Source: Gimesia chilikensis
GTDB taxonomy: Bacteria > Planctomycetota > Planctomycetia > Planctomycetales > Planctomycetaceae
Assembly: GCF_008329715.1 (NCBI RefSeq)
Contig: NZ_VTSR01000032.1
Span: 186,001-250,000, forward strand
Direction of reading: 5' to 3'
Length of the DNA: 64,000 bases
The position numbers and the translations under genes were made by a program. This document shows positions 9,183 to 19,836 of this stretch, one piece after another (within the stretch, counting starts at the first letter, position 1; each line of letters opens with the position of its first letter). Under the pieces are notes generated by a model. That model had not been told where the DNA came from and did no database searches. It saw nothing but the letters and a program-made list of their open reading frames with translations.

Positions 9183-10643
9183 TCATGTAAGGATGTCGTG
9201 GATGACATTTCCGTGCACGTCCGTCAGACGATAATCGCGTCCCTGGAAACGATAGGTCAGCTGTTCGTGGTGGATGCCCAGGCAATGCAGGATGGTGGCG
9301 TGGAAGTCATGTACATGCACCGGGTTCTCGGTGATGTTATAGCAGTAATCGTCGGTTTGCCCGTAAGTGATTCCAGGTTTAATCCCTCCGCCGGCCATCC
9401 AGATCGAAAAGCAGCGCGGGTGATGATCCCGACCGAACGATTGGGAATTCCCTTGCGAATAGACTGTCCGACCAAATTCGCCACCCCAGATTACCAGTGT
9501 CTCATCCAGCATCCCGCGCTGTTTTAAATCCGCAATCAGCGCAGCTGACCCCTGGTCGGTTTGCCTGGTCAGGGTCGGTAAGTGCTTCTGGACATTGCTA
9601 TGGTGATCCCAGCCGCGGTGAAACACCTGAATGAAGCGAACGCCGCGTTCGGCCAGTCTCCGCGCGAGAAGACAGTTCGCCGCATGCGTTCCCGGCTCTT
9701 TGACATCGTCACCATACAGTTCGAGCGTACTGGCGGACTCATCCGAGATATCGGCCAGTTCAGGAACCGAGGTCTGCATGCGATATGCCATTTCATATTG
9801 GGCAATGCGTGTATTAATTTCCGGGTCACCGATTTCCTCAGCGCGGAACTGATTGAGTTTTGCCAGTCGATCCAGCAACACGCGTCTTTGTGAATCACTG
9901 CTGCCGGCCGGATCACTCAGGTAGAGTACCGGGTCACCCTGGCTGCGAAATTTGACCCCCTGGTATTTCGAGGATAAAAAGCCGCTGCCCCACAACCGGT
10001 CATAAAGCGGTTGGGCCTGGTGAAACGAGTTCTTGCTGAGCAGCACGACAAATGAGGGCAGGTTTTCTGTTTCGCTTCCCAGTCCATAACTGAGCCAGGC
10101 GCCGATACTTGGTCGCCCCGGTTGCTGATGTCCTGATTGAAAGAAGGTGATGGCAGGATCATGGTTGATTGCCTCTGTATGCATGGAGTTAATCACGCAA
10201 ATATCATCGGCGACTTTTCCCATATGCGGTAACAGCTCACTGATCCATGTACCTGACTTCCCGTGCTGCTGGAATTTCCAAGGCGATTTGACGACAGGGA
10301 ACTTTTTCTGGCCGGCTGTCATGCCCGTCAGTCGCTGTCCTTTGCGAACACTGTCAGGCAGTTCGGTCAGATGCAGTTTTTCGAGGGACGGTTTGTGATC
10401 GAGCAAGTCGACTTGCGAAGGTGCCCCTGACTGGAGCAGATAGATTACTCGCTTGGCTTTAGGAGCGAAATGGGGGATCCCCGGGAGACCGTCAATCCGT
10501 GCAGAACCGCTGGTTGTCTCGCTGGAATGCAGTTCTCGGTTGAGTAACGATGAAAGGGCAGCTATGCCGATGCCGGTACTGGCGCGTCCGAAAAACTGCC
10601 GCCGGTTTTCCTGCAGTTGGAACTCAGTCAAGGGGGAGCGCAT
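9183..10643 (-). CDS. DUF1501 (sulfatase-fold) protein, exported
   Basis: 486 residues from the start at 10643. A start at 10670 would add nine residues and overlap the upstream gene; 10643 places a Tat-like leader (NRRQFFGRASTGIG) near the N-terminus and leaves a 4-bp gap. DUF1501 proteins share the alkaline-phosphatase/sulfatase fold; GGEFGRT and the GRDHHP motif match metal-site motifs of the family. In planctomycetes these genes nearly always follow a PSD1 cytochrome gene, as here, and the pair is presumed to act together in the periplasm on an unknown polymer. The biochemical function of the family is not established. Confidence 0.88.
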   Translation of the reverse strand: MRSPLTEFQLQENRRQFFGRASTGIGIAALSSLLNRELHSSETTSGSARIDGLPGIPHFAPKAKRVIYLLQSGAPSQVDLLDHKPSLEKLHLTELPDSVRKGQRLTGMTAGQKKFPVVKSPWKFQQHGKSGTWISELLPHMGKVADDICVINSMHTEAINHDPAITFFQSGHQQPGRPSIGAWLSYGLGSETENLPSFVVLLSKNSFHQAQPLYDRLWGSGFLSSKYQGVKFRSQGDPVLYLSDPAGSSDSQRRVLLDRLAKLNQFRAEEIGDPEINTRIAQYEMAYRMQTSVPELADISDESASTLELYGDDVKEPGTHAANCLLARRLAERGVRFIQVFHRGWDHHSNVQKHLPTLTRQTDQGSAALIADLKQRGMLDETLVIWGGEFGRTVYSQGNSQSFGRDHHPRCFSIWMAGGGIKPGITYGQTDDYCYNITENPVHVHDFHATILHCLGIHHEQLTYRFQGRDYRLTDVHGNVIHDILT

Positions 10644-10647
10644 CGTG

Positions 10648-13600
10648 TTATTCTTTCGTAATGGTTTCATCCAGATTCAGGAACAAGCGTGCCAGATTCG
10701 TACAAGCTGCCAGTTCTGTCGGGTTCAAGCTGGAGTTCGAGGGGGAATCACCAACCTGTAGTAAACGTTGTGCCGCTGGCTGATTGCTGGCGTAGAACTT
10801 CAGGTCAGCTTCATAAGCTGAGCGGAAGAGGGCCAGTTCAGCGGCAGTCGGGTGTCGCGAAGTGACCAGGCGGAAACCATATTGAATCTGCTGGTCAACG
10901 GTCTGTCCCCCTTCAGACAACATCCGTTCGGCCAGTTTTCGAGCCGCTTCGACGAACTGTGGACCGTTCAACAGGAGCAATGCCTGTAACGGCGTATTGG
11001 TTCGAGAGCGGCGAATGGTGCAAAATTCCCGTCCCGGTGCATCGAGTGTTTTGAGCATGGGAGACGGGACGGTTCGTTTCCAGAACGTATAAAGGCTGCG
11101 TCGGTAAAGGTCTTCGCCTGTTGCCTGTGGATATTCTTTGGAATAATTCGGGCGGTTATTTAATTCCAGCCAGAGTCCTGCGGGTTGATAGGGATAGACG
11201 CTTTTTCCACCGACCTGTTCGACGAGTAAGCCGCTGGCCTGTAACGTGGCATCTCGAATCTCCTCAGCTGCCAGCCGCATGCGTGGGCCGCGGGCCAGCA
11301 GTCGATTTTCGGGGTCCCGTGTATACAAATCAGGGCCGACGTGTGACGTTTGCTGATAGGTCGCTGAATTCAAAATCAACCGCTGCATCTGCTTGATATC
11401 CCAGCCACTGCGAATGAATTCCAGGGCCAGCCAGTCCAGTAACGCGGGGTGACTCGGAAATTCTCCCTGCACGCCAAAATCTTCTGCCGTTTTGACCAGT
11501 CCCAGTCCAAAGACTCGTTGCCAGTAACGATTCACGGCTACACGCGCGGTCAGGGGATGGTCCGGGTTTACAAGCCACCTGGCGAATCCCAGGCGATTGC
11601 GGGGGGCTGTTTCTGGCAGAGAGGGAAAAATCGCCGGGACATCAGGGCTGACCTGCTCGCGGGGCTCATTATACTGTCCCCGATTGAGCAGGTAAGTTGC
11701 CCGCGGCTGAGCCAGGTCCTGCATGATCATCGTTTCCGGGATCGCTGCCTGCTGCTGCTTTTTGAGTTCGGCGATTCGTTGTTCCCATTTCTGTCTGGGA
11801 TTGTGATGGGACAGGAAATACTCCCGCAGTATTTTTTGTTCGCTCTCTGTACGCTTCTGTTGTGGTTTGGCTGCGATCTGACGAACGTCAGCGGGAATCC
11901 CATGGAACTGCAGGTTCCCGGGGGCATCGCTGGTGATGGATAAGCGGGGGCGTCCTACTCCATGAGTGGCAAAGTTGGCTTCGTGCCGCAGACGGAACTG
12001 TAACTCGGTACCTCCTGCAAATCCGAACGGAGACTCAGCGATCAGTATGGCCGTTGCAGGCAGTTTGCGGGACGGACCATCTACGGCCCAGCCGTTGTTG
12101 CCGGAGACACTGCCGTCAATGACGTGTGCAATTTCGTATTGATTCTGCGAGTAGTCGGCAATGGCTTTGCTGAACTTGACGACTCGTTTTTGTGAGGGAT
12201 CCTTGATGGAAACCGCTGTCAGTTCCAGTTCGCTCAGGACAAAGTTGGAGTTACTGTGCCGTCCCGGTCCCCCGCCGGGCAGTGACTCATGCGTGAGTGC
12301 TTCCAACCGGATTGCAGTGAGACTGGTCGCATTCGTTTGAGCAGTGATTTCATAGACGTCGTGTCGGGGATTGGCGCCGCTGGCCAGAATCGATTTATCG
12401 GGAAGGCGGGTGAGTGTGGTTCCGCCGGACGATTCCATGGTCAAAGGCTCCAGCACGGTCCAGCCATGTTCAGGCTGTGCTGAGATCTGTTGCGTCCAGC
12501 GATTCAAATGCTGATCGATGTCGAGTGGTTTCTTCAACTCCGCCTGCAGGTGTGCCAGTCGGGCTGCAAATTTCTGCTGTTCCTCTCTTGACAGTGGAGA
12601 AGGGATGCGTTGTTTGGGGTCGAAGCCGCGCATGCCTCGTTCGGGGACCTGATTAAAGAAAGCGTATAGTTGATAGAACTCTTTCTGCGAGATGGGGTCA
12701 AATTTATGGTCGTGACACCGGGCGCAGCCAATGGTCAGTGCCAGCCAGACTTCGCCGGTGGTCACCAGTCGATCCATCACGTATTCGGTACGATATTCTT
12801 CATCAATGATGCCACCTTCGATGGTGATTGAATGGTTTCGATTAAAACCGGTTGCCAGGCGTTGCTGATCCGTAGCGTCGGGTAATAAGTCACCCGCGAG
12901 TTGTTCAATCGTAAATTCATCAAACGGTTTATTTTCGTTATAGGCATTAATGACCCAGTCGCGCCAGATCCATTGTTCGCGTTCCGTATCATACTGGTAG
13001 CCGTTGCTGTCGGCATAACGGGCCAGATCGAGCCAATGCCTTGCCATGTGTTCGCCGTAGGCAGGGGAGGCGAGATAGCGATCGACCATTTTCGCATAGG
13101 CGTCAGCAGAACGATCGGCAAGGAACGCGTCGATTTCCTGCAACGTGGGTGGCAGGCCGGTCAGATCAAAGGCCACGCGTCGAATTAATGTTTCGCGGCT
13201 GGCTGTCCGGGCCGGTTGTAATCCTTCGCGTTCCAGGCGGGCCAGTACAAAAGAATCGATCTTGTTTTTCGGCCAGGTGGTATCACGGGTCTGGGGGATC
13301 TTGGGCTGTAATGGTGCTTTGAAGGTCCAGTGGGCCTCGTATTCAGCTCCCTGGTCAATCCAGGTTTTGAGGATTGCGATCTGTTTTGCATTCAGCGGTT
13401 TCGGTCCATCCACTGGTGGCATGCGGTCACCTTCATTCTTTGCAGTGATCCGCTGGATGAGCTCGCTGGCATCCGCTTTGCCGGGGATGATCGCGTTGCG
13501 GCCGGAGTCCGCGCTGCCGATGGCCGACTCTCGCCGATCCAAACGCAGACCTGCTGCCCGTGTTGCCGAATCAGGGCCGTGGCAGGTAAAGCAATGGTTC

Positions 13601-13710
13601 GAGAGAATCGGGAGGACGTCACGGTTAAACTCGACTGCATCTTCCGCCTGGGCAACGCAAGTCAATAAGGATGCCGAAAAGAAGATCAGAACCATCTTGA
13701 TTGCGTTCAC
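10648..13710 (-). CDS. PSD1 / planctomycete cytochrome C (DUF1549-DUF1553) protein
   Basis: About 1020 residues from a GTG at 13710 preceded by AAAGGAT at good spacing; an ATG at 13695 or a GTG at 13743 are alternatives. After a signal peptide (ending AQAED) comes a PSCyt1 domain with the heme motif CFTCHG, then the DUF1549 domain (KIDSFVLARLE start), a central beta-sandwich of about 200 residues, and the DUF1553 (PSD1) domain with LNRGQY and RRSRTNTPLQALLLLN. The family is specific to planctomycetes and relatives, and its substrates are unknown; the heme suggests redox chemistry or electron transfer. The DUF1501 gene follows after 4 bp, a standard pair. Confidence 0.92.
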   Translation of the reverse strand: MNAIKMVLIFFSASLLTCVAQAEDAVEFNRDVLPILSNHCFTCHGPDSATRAAGLRLDRRESAIGSADSGRNAIIPGKADASELIQRITAKNEGDRMPPVDGPKPLNAKQIAILKTWIDQGAEYEAHWTFKAPLQPKIPQTRDTTWPKNKIDSFVLARLEREGLQPARTASRETLIRRVAFDLTGLPPTLQEIDAFLADRSADAYAKMVDRYLASPAYGEHMARHWLDLARYADSNGYQYDTEREQWIWRDWVINAYNENKPFDEFTIEQLAGDLLPDATDQQRLATGFNRNHSITIEGGIIDEEYRTEYVMDRLVTTGEVWLALTIGCARCHDHKFDPISQKEFYQLYAFFNQVPERGMRGFDPKQRIPSPLSREEQQKFAARLAHLQAELKKPLDIDQHLNRWTQQISAQPEHGWTVLEPLTMESSGGTTLTRLPDKSILASGANPRHDVYEITAQTNATSLTAIRLEALTHESLPGGGPGRHSNSNFVLSELELTAVSIKDPSQKRVVKFSKAIADYSQNQYEIAHVIDGSVSGNNGWAVDGPSRKLPATAILIAESPFGFAGGTELQFRLRHEANFATHGVGRPRLSITSDAPGNLQFHGIPADVRQIAAKPQQKRTESEQKILREYFLSHHNPRQKWEQRIAELKKQQQAAIPETMIMQDLAQPRATYLLNRGQYNEPREQVSPDVPAIFPSLPETAPRNRLGFARWLVNPDHPLTARVAVNRYWQRVFGLGLVKTAEDFGVQGEFPSHPALLDWLALEFIRSGWDIKQMQRLILNSATYQQTSHVGPDLYTRDPENRLLARGPRMRLAAEEIRDATLQASGLLVEQVGGKSVYPYQPAGLWLELNNRPNYSKEYPQATGEDLYRRSLYTFWKRTVPSPMLKTLDAPGREFCTIRRSRTNTPLQALLLLNGPQFVEAARKLAERMLSEGGQTVDQQIQYGFRLVTSRHPTAAELALFRSAYEADLKFYASNQPAAQRLLQVGDSPSNSSLNPTELAACTNLARLFLNLDETITKE

Positions 13711-14016
13711 GAGACAGATCCTTTGAGCGATACTCAAAAACACAGCTGGCGATATATAGAGAAATAAAATTTCCTTTATGCAATATATCAGGGGGATACT
13801 GCAGATGGTAGAGAAAGTTAATTGCTTCTACTGAGCGTCTGAATTTCAATCACTCTGATCACTTCAGAGCATAACCACACATGTCGCCTGCCTGATGGAC
13901 ATATCAAAATGTGTTGAAATGTTCGCAGGTCTCGATTAACATCAACCCAGACCAGTTGAGAATATTCCCGTTAAAGTATCGCCCCCGGCTTTCTTTACTT
14001 ACTGCGAGAAGACTCT

Positions 14017-15372
14017 ATGTTAACTATTGCCAGTGGTAATCAGCATCGTTTTTGTGATGGCGTTTCGCGGCGGAATTTTCTGCAGATTGGTGCTCTGGGA
14101 ATGGGGGGCCTGTCTCTGCCACAAATATTGAGGGCACAGGACCTTTCCGGAAAACAGGATTCCCACAAATCAGTCATCATGGTGTTCCTGTCAGGAGGCC
14201 CACCCCATCAGGATTGGATTGATCTAAAACCGGAAGCCCCGGCAGAAATCCGGGGACCTCGGGAGCCCATTGCGACCAACGTGCCCGGCATCGAGGTTTG
14301 CGAATTAATGCCTCGTTTATCACGCATGGCTGATCAGTTTGCATTCATCAGATCAATTGTAGGTGCCGAAGGGCGACATGCAGCATTCCAGTGTATGACG
14401 GGCAGAAAGTCGAATCGCCAGCCACAGGGAGGCTGGCCCTCTCTGGGATCGACAATTTCTAAATTGCAGGGACCGGCTGATCCCGCCGTGCCGGCTTTTA
14501 TCGGTCTCTCACCGAAAATGCGTCATTCACCCTGGTCTGATGCAGGGCAGCCCGGTTTTCTGGGAGTTGCGCATGCCCCATTCAAGCCAACTGCAGAGGG
14601 AAAGGCTGACATGGTGCTCAATGGTGTGAATGCGGAACGTCTGGATGACCGAAAATCATTGTTAGCTTCACTCGATCGCATGCGTCGCCAGGCGGAAGTG
14701 ATCGAAGAGATGCAGGGGATTGATGCCTATACTAAACAGGCATTTGGAATTCTCACATCCAGCAGACTGGCGCAGGCACTGGACCTTGCTCAAGAAGATC
14801 CCAGGTTACGCGATCGTTATGGGAGAGGTTCTACCAAACCTGCCGGCTATGGGGATGCCGGTCCCTTATTGAATGATTATTTTCTCATGGCGCGACGTCT
14901 GGTCGAAGCAGGAGTGCGTTGCGTCACTCTGGCTTATGGACGCTGGGACTGGCACGGTAAACCTCATGGAACCATTTTCGAGCATGAGGAAGAACATTTT
15001 CCGATGCTCGACCAGGGATTGACCGCGTTACTGGAGGATCTCCGCAATCGGGGGATGGATAAAGATGTATCTGTCGTCGTCTGGGGAGAATTTGGCCGTA
15101 CCCCCCGAATCAGTCCCAAGGTCGGACGTGACCATTGGCCGAAAGTTTCATGTGCCATGCTGGCAGGCGGAGGGATGAAAACCGGCCAGATAATCGGTTC
15201 GACGAATCGTTTCGCAGAACATGTCGAAGATCGTCCCGTTGGTTTTAATGAAGTATTTGCCACGTTGTATCATAACCTGGGGATTGACGTGAATACCGCT
15301 ACCGTCACGGATCTATCAGGACGTCCAACCTATCTGGTCGACCCCGCTCAGCCGATTCAAGAGTTGGTTTAA
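14017..15372 (+). CDS. DUF1501 protein with Tat signal
   Basis: 451 residues. The N-terminus has a Tat signal with [14 protein letters not shown], so the protein folds before export. Family motifs include [11 protein letters not shown] near the start of the mature domain and VWGEFGRTP with GRDHWP toward the end. It is transcribed away from the PSD1/DUF1501 pair, with 306 bp between starts, and has no PSD1 partner of its own here. AGAAG before the ATG is a plausible ribosome-binding site. It shares fold and motifs with the 9183 protein but is a distinct paralogue. Function unknown for the family. Confidence 0.88.
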   Translation: MLTIASGNQHRFCDGVSRRNFLQIGALGMGGLSLPQILRAQDLSGKQDSHKSVIMVFLSGGPPHQDWIDLKPEAPAEIRGPREPIATNVPGIEVCELMPRLSRMADQFAFIRSIVGAEGRHAAFQCMTGRKSNRQPQGGWPSLGSTISKLQGPADPAVPAFIGLSPKMRHSPWSDAGQPGFLGVAHAPFKPTAEGKADMVLNGVNAERLDDRKSLLASLDRMRRQAEVIEEMQGIDAYTKQAFGILTSSRLAQALDLAQEDPRLRDRYGRGSTKPAGYGDAGPLLNDYFLMARRLVEAGVRCVTLAYGRWDWHGKPHGTIFEHEEEHFPMLDQGLTALLEDLRNRGMDKDVSVVVWGEFGRTPRISPKVGRDHWPKVSCAMLAGGGMKTGQIIGSTNRFAEHVEDRPVGFNEVFATLYHNLGIDVNTATVTDLSGRPTYLVDPAQPIQELV

Positions 15373-15443
15373 GTTGCCTTTGACTGCGTATCGTGAACAG
15401 CCTGGTCTGAATTCAGTGAGGGGGCCTCTACCGGGGAATAGGA

Positions 15444-16928
15444 TCATTGGCCATTCGCTGTGGGGGTGGGAATGTGAGGTTCCTTATGCAGTCGGCCCAG
15501 CAGTGCTGTCAGCTTCTTGACCAGTTTGGGAGAGGCGCCGACTTCGGCATGAGAGACTGTCAGCCAGGTCTCGTAACCTCCCAGTTCATGTTGACGTGGA
15601 GTCGGCAGATAGCCGAGATCACCATTCGCCAGACCGAAAACAAAAGTCTGCTTGAAAGGGCTCTGTTCCTGAATCTCGAAACCGATTTCAACAAACGTTT
15701 CAAATGGCAAAGCTGCCAGACCCAGATCACCAATTCGCAGTGCCTGGACGTAAGCCTCCGCAGTTTCGGGCCAGAGCTCTGCTTCGAGTGCACGGCGTGC
15801 AAACACCATGCGACGGGACAGATCTCGATCCTGTTCTGCGAGCGGCGATGCGTTTTGGATCAAGTCTCTGGCGCGCCAGACCTGAGCCATTGACGGACGG
15901 CGGCGCTTGAGTGTCATCGTCTGTGCTGCAGCACCCAGTGGTACCCAGTCGCGATACGAAATGTTTTTTTCGATGTGCAGCACCTCACGCGTCAGGTCCG
16001 AGGCCACTTCCTGCATTTTTTCATAGTGTGCATATCGTTTCCGTCCCGGCTGACTGTAATGCGCATAATCATTATTATTCACATCGCCACTGGCACCATT
16101 ACTCAGAATTCCCACGAAGGGCGGATCCTGCCCGGGCTCGGCGTATAACCGGTTCAGTTCCCTGGCAAAGACCCCGAAATAATCTGCGGAAATATGTCCT
16201 GTTCCAACACCGCCCACATAGTGCAGCCAATAGTTTGCTAATAATGCAATAGGATGACCGGCCTGGGAACGCACAGATAATACATAAACCCCGGGATTGA
16301 CCGGTCCCGCGGGTTTGTCAATTTGGGAGAGCAGTCCTCCCGGATTTGTGGCAACGCGTTCTTCCTCACCAAATGGACTGGTCACACTCTGCCCCTGTTT
16401 CAACAGCCAGCGACGGTTGAAAACGTGTTGCGGCAACGCGCCGGTTCCCCAGCCGATGCGTGCAGGTTCCAGGTTATTGATGGCGCGTTGCACACCATCG
16501 GCAATCCGGTGGATCACAAACTGCTGGTATTCATCCAGCGGTTCATTGAGCTTAAGGTAACTGGTCCCGCGTAGACTGGGGGCCGAGTGGGTGTGCGTTG
16601 CGGCAATCAGGACGTTCTCCGGAGGCAGGCCGGAAGTCTGCTGGATCCGTTGTTTGGTTGGTAAGTGAATTTCCGTAGGGAATTTGACATTGTCGATGAT
16701 GACGATTGCCAGTCGAGTCGAACCGTCGTCCAGAACGAGACAGCGTGCAAAAAGGTCGTCGTGGATATGGATCGAACCTCGGGGATTAAAGCCTCCAATC
16801 AGATCTGTCCCCAGGAACGGAGTGATGTTACTCACAGCTGCGCCCGCACGAAATACTCTCTGCGGGTCTGCTTCGGCATGAGCGAGAACAGGAATTAACA
16901 GTGACAGGAATAGGGCTCGGAAAATCAT
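15444..16928 (-). CDS. Neutral/alkaline ceramidase N-terminal domain-like protein
   Basis: 494 residues with a signal peptide (1-19, ending AHAEA). The body matches the N-terminal domain of neutral/alkaline non-lysosomal ceramidases: a FRAGAAVSNITP opening and ATHTHSAPS, the histidine motif that holds the catalytic zinc in this family. True ceramidases are longer and have a C-terminal domain, which is absent here. Planctomycetes hold many such short members whose substrates need not be ceramide. It is convergent with the DUF1501 gene on its left. The fold call is safe; amide hydrolysis is a family inference. Confidence 0.82.
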   Translation of the reverse strand: MIFRALFLSLLIPVLAHAEADPQRVFRAGAAVSNITPFLGTDLIGGFNPRGSIHIHDDLFARCLVLDDGSTRLAIVIIDNVKFPTEIHLPTKQRIQQTSGLPPENVLIAATHTHSAPSLRGTSYLKLNEPLDEYQQFVIHRIADGVQRAINNLEPARIGWGTGALPQHVFNRRWLLKQGQSVTSPFGEEERVATNPGGLLSQIDKPAGPVNPGVYVLSVRSQAGHPIALLANYWLHYVGGVGTGHISADYFGVFARELNRLYAEPGQDPPFVGILSNGASGDVNNNDYAHYSQPGRKRYAHYEKMQEVASDLTREVLHIEKNISYRDWVPLGAAAQTMTLKRRRPSMAQVWRARDLIQNASPLAEQDRDLSRRMVFARRALEAELWPETAEAYVQALRIGDLGLAALPFETFVEIGFEIQEQSPFKQTFVFGLANGDLGYLPTPRQHELGGYETWLTVSHAEVGASPKLVKKLTALLGRLHKEPHIPTPTANGQ

Positions 16929-17047
16929 TTGAAGGCCTTTATGCCGGAGGGAACCAATCGATTATTCAAGTTCGCCATCGATAACAGCGAGTCCCGTGAA
17001 TCATTATTTATCGGGTTTCTCTAAAGCGTGCATTGCGTTTTTCAGAA

Positions 17048-18601
17048 TTAATGGGGTAAGTAGGAATAGAGATCAGCATCTTTGAGAAAGAATCGAATTT
17101 TCTTGTCTCCCTCCTTCAGACCGGGGGGCAGGGATGTAGTCTGCCACTTCAATTCATGAGCTACAGTGTCTCCCGAGAAGGGGATGCATTCCTCTCGTGA
17201 AAAGCCGGGAAGTACCTGGTTGTGCCGGTCCAGGATCTCCGCGACGACTGAACCCCGGGGGCCAGTTCTGGCGTTGATTGTCACGACTGGTTGTTTCAGC
17301 GATTCCCGACGTGATATGAACCAGCCTTCTTTGTTTCCTGCCTGCAGAGAGCAGAAACCATCCAGCCGCAGTTTCGCGAGCCCAATGGCATGATGGCGGG
17401 GATTTATGTATCGGCCGCGTGCGCCGCCGTAGTAAAAAAACAGTTCATCCCCCACCACAACGGGAGCAACGGCTGTGTGAATTGAGCCACAATCAAATTC
17501 ATTCTGTTCACGATCTCCCAGCGCGATGAATGGTTTTCGCTCCGGGGTGCGTGTCCAGTTGATGAGATCCCAGCTCCAGGCCAGCTGCACATCGGTCGTC
17601 ACAGGGCTGCCTTTTTCGGCTTCCGCCATCTTCTGGTCCGTGTAGGGACCCTCTTTGAACCACCGCGCGTGAAAAACCCAGAGCTGACTGAGATACATTC
17701 CCTGGTAAGCAAACACAGGGCCGTTATAGAACTGGGTTGCATCCGGATCCAGGTCATCCGGGACCAGCACCGGGCCTGAGACCGGGGTTGTCCAGTCCTG
17801 TACGTTACCTGGTTTCGACCAGGAGATACCCACAGCCCGCCCGCGGCCTCCACGGCGTCCGGCCAGTCCGGAACTGCCTGTCTTACGCATGGCGATGTAA
17901 CGCTGCGAGTAGGGATCGTAACCGTAAGTGGTCGCATCACCTCCCGGAATAAGGCCTTTGCGGGCCGTCTCGGGAGTAAAGTTCCAGCGCAGCCCATCGG
18001 CAGAGAAGGCGACCCTGTGCCGGGAGGGCCGCAACATATACCCGAATAACAGGTAACGCTGATCGGCGGGGACGTCTCCCGGTTGTTTAAAGACCATGGC
18101 TGTATGGAAGCGAGACAGCGGATCTTTGAGGTCTGCGGGAACACTCAGGTCAGATTTGGGCCCCAGGAAAATGTTGTTTGAGGTGGAACCATTGTGTTCG
18201 TAAAGTCCCAGTTCCGGTTTGGTCCAATGAAATCCATCCTCCGATTCTGCATAGCAGAAAATTTCCTGGGGGGTATAACAGCGGTACCACATCCGGAGTT
18301 TACCTTGATCCGACAACACCGATCCATAGAGGTAGGGGCCCGGGTAGCGTCCCGTTTTTTCCCAGGGCTGATCAGCAATGAGGACCGGGTTCTGTTCATG
18401 TTTTTGGGCAGCGTGGAAAACCCGCTCCAGTCCCTGCGATTCTTCGACGACCATCGCATCCAGGAATAGCCGCCGCCAGGGGCCATTAACCGGGCCTGCC
18501 ATGCGGTCGACCGAAGTTTTAGATTCCGCGATTACCTGTCCGGTTCCACAAACAAGTCCTGCAGCCAGGACCAGACTCATCAGAGAGAAGAGTTTAGACA
18601 T
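17048..18601 (-). CDS. Secreted GH32/43-like five-bladed propeller protein
   Basis: 517 residues with a signal peptide (to about residue 25, ending VIAES). The central part has short repeated blades such as YAESEDGFHWTKPELGL and VAFSADGLRWNF, typical of planctomycete proteins annotated as GH32/GH43-like glycosidases, followed by a C-terminal beta-sandwich (about 420-517). The catalytic acids cannot be assigned by eye. It lies 119 bp upstream of the ceramidase-like gene on the same strand and may be expressed with it. Likely acts on glycans outside the cytoplasm; substrate unknown. Confidence 0.72.
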   Translation of the reverse strand: MSKLFSLMSLVLAAGLVCGTGQVIAESKTSVDRMAGPVNGPWRRLFLDAMVVEESQGLERVFHAAQKHEQNPVLIADQPWEKTGRYPGPYLYGSVLSDQGKLRMWYRCYTPQEIFCYAESEDGFHWTKPELGLYEHNGSTSNNIFLGPKSDLSVPADLKDPLSRFHTAMVFKQPGDVPADQRYLLFGYMLRPSRHRVAFSADGLRWNFTPETARKGLIPGGDATTYGYDPYSQRYIAMRKTGSSGLAGRRGGRGRAVGISWSKPGNVQDWTTPVSGPVLVPDDLDPDATQFYNGPVFAYQGMYLSQLWVFHARWFKEGPYTDQKMAEAEKGSPVTTDVQLAWSWDLINWTRTPERKPFIALGDREQNEFDCGSIHTAVAPVVVGDELFFYYGGARGRYINPRHHAIGLAKLRLDGFCSLQAGNKEGWFISRRESLKQPVVTINARTGPRGSVVAEILDRHNQVLPGFSREECIPFSGDTVAHELKWQTTSLPPGLKEGDKKIRFFLKDADLYSYLPH

Positions 18602-19157
18602 TTCTGCTTGCTTTCTACGACGAAGCCGACATTAAAGGAAACTGATGAAAGCCTGTTAAAGAATGAATCAACAGTCAGATAAAATATTCTTTATATTACT
18701 TGAAGACGGGCAGGCAGGCAAATTTTCCCCTCATGATTTTCAGACTGGCCACATCTGCTGATTGCTCCATTCCACAGGTTTTAGTCTGCGAAGTTTCTTG
18801 TCCTTAAACCGTGCATCTCCTGCTTTGATTCAAATCCCCTAAGATCAAAGATTCCAGGAGTCAGCGCGCTTCCAGAATCCGATACGCAATTACGCAAAGG
18901 TTTCAAAGACTTCCCAAATGTTTCGGTTTGTTTCAGGCGTACCCCCAGCAAACCAGAGAGATATAGCTTTCTGAAAAAAATGAATTATGTGAATTTTCAG
19001 CGCGCATCGAGCTTGGAAGCGATAGTTAAATAAAACAGAACAATTCATATGGAATTATGAAACAAACAGTCAACCATTTCTGCCGTATGATGACCGAGCC
19101 GTTTATGGAACGGGCTTCTTACTACCATCTTTTAACAATAAAAAAGTGAGGTGGAGA
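18602..19157. other. Intergenic region between divergent genes
   Basis: About 550 bp between the divergent GH-like gene and the unknown 192-residue gene. It must hold both promoters. No gene, repeat or clear operator was recognised. Confidence 0.5.
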
Positions 19158-19736
19158 ATGGTTGCAACGAAAACTACCGGTCGTAATTTGCAGAAATTAA
19201 TTGATTTAAGATGTTGTCCCACCGAACAGTATATTCGTGATCGTTTTAGAAAAGATATGTTCTGGAAGCAGGAGAAAACGCGACTTTCCCGCGCCTGTTC
19301 AATTGAGGATGATGATTTGATTGAACGCATGTTGAAGCGGGGAATTCGAGCTGAAAACGTGCCTGCGTTGCAGATGTTCCCGGTCGCCATGGCGGCCTGG
19401 GCCAGTGGTTCGGTCAGTTCACAGGAAGCTCAGGCGGCTCTGCAGTCAGTATTTCCCTTTGAGCTCTCTGGTCATACAGCTTCAGTGAACCTGTTCCGTT
19501 CCTGGTTGGAGGAGAAACCAGACACCGATCTGTGGCAGATATGGGAGGATTTTGTCAGCGCAAGGATGCAGCAAATCGGCTTACGACATACCCAGACCAT
19601 CGGACGTACCATTTACAAGATGGCAGAACGTGTGTCTCTGGCCTCAGGAGGTTTTTGGGGATTGGGTTCAGTGTGCCGCGAAGAACAGGAACTGCTGGAA
19701 CGAATCAAGAAAACTTTCCAGCTGGATGAAAGCTGA
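19158..19736 (+). CDS. Unknown conserved-looking helical protein
   Basis: 192 residues from the ATG at 19158, chosen because GAGGTGGAG lies just before it; a GTG at 19146 is possible. No signal peptide or membrane segment is seen. The protein is rich in helices, with a charged N-terminal third and a C-terminal segment (about 85-190) whose pattern of SWLEEKPDTDLWQIWEDF followed by a long helical tail faintly recalls TerB-like stress domains. That comparison is weak and no function is assigned. It stands alone, convergent with the LysR gene, with a hairpin between them. Confidence 0.65.
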   Translation: MVATKTTGRNLQKLIDLRCCPTEQYIRDRFRKDMFWKQEKTRLSRACSIEDDDLIERMLKRGIRAENVPALQMFPVAMAAWASGSVSSQEAQAALQSVFPFELSGHTASVNLFRSWLEEKPDTDLWQIWEDFVSARMQQIGLRHTQTIGRTIYKMAERVSLASGGFWGLGSVCREEQELLERIKKTFQLDES

Positions 19737-19786
19737 GTCATAGTATGTTTCAGCTTTCTTTAAGCACAGCATAAAATCAGGCTGCT

Positions 19787-19830
19787 CTGTGACTGGAAGA
19801 ATCAAGGATCAATGAAGCCTCCAGTCACAG
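19787..19830. terminator. Inverted repeat between convergent genes
   Basis: Perfect 11-bp arms CTGTGACTGGA (19787-19797) and TCCAGTCACAG (19820-19830) with a 22-base loop. They lie 50 bp after the 19158 gene and just beyond the stop of the convergent LysR gene, so the hairpin could end transcription from both sides. There is no clear T-tract on either side, so it is at best an atypical terminator. Confidence 0.4.
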
Positions 19831-19836
19831 GCAGTT

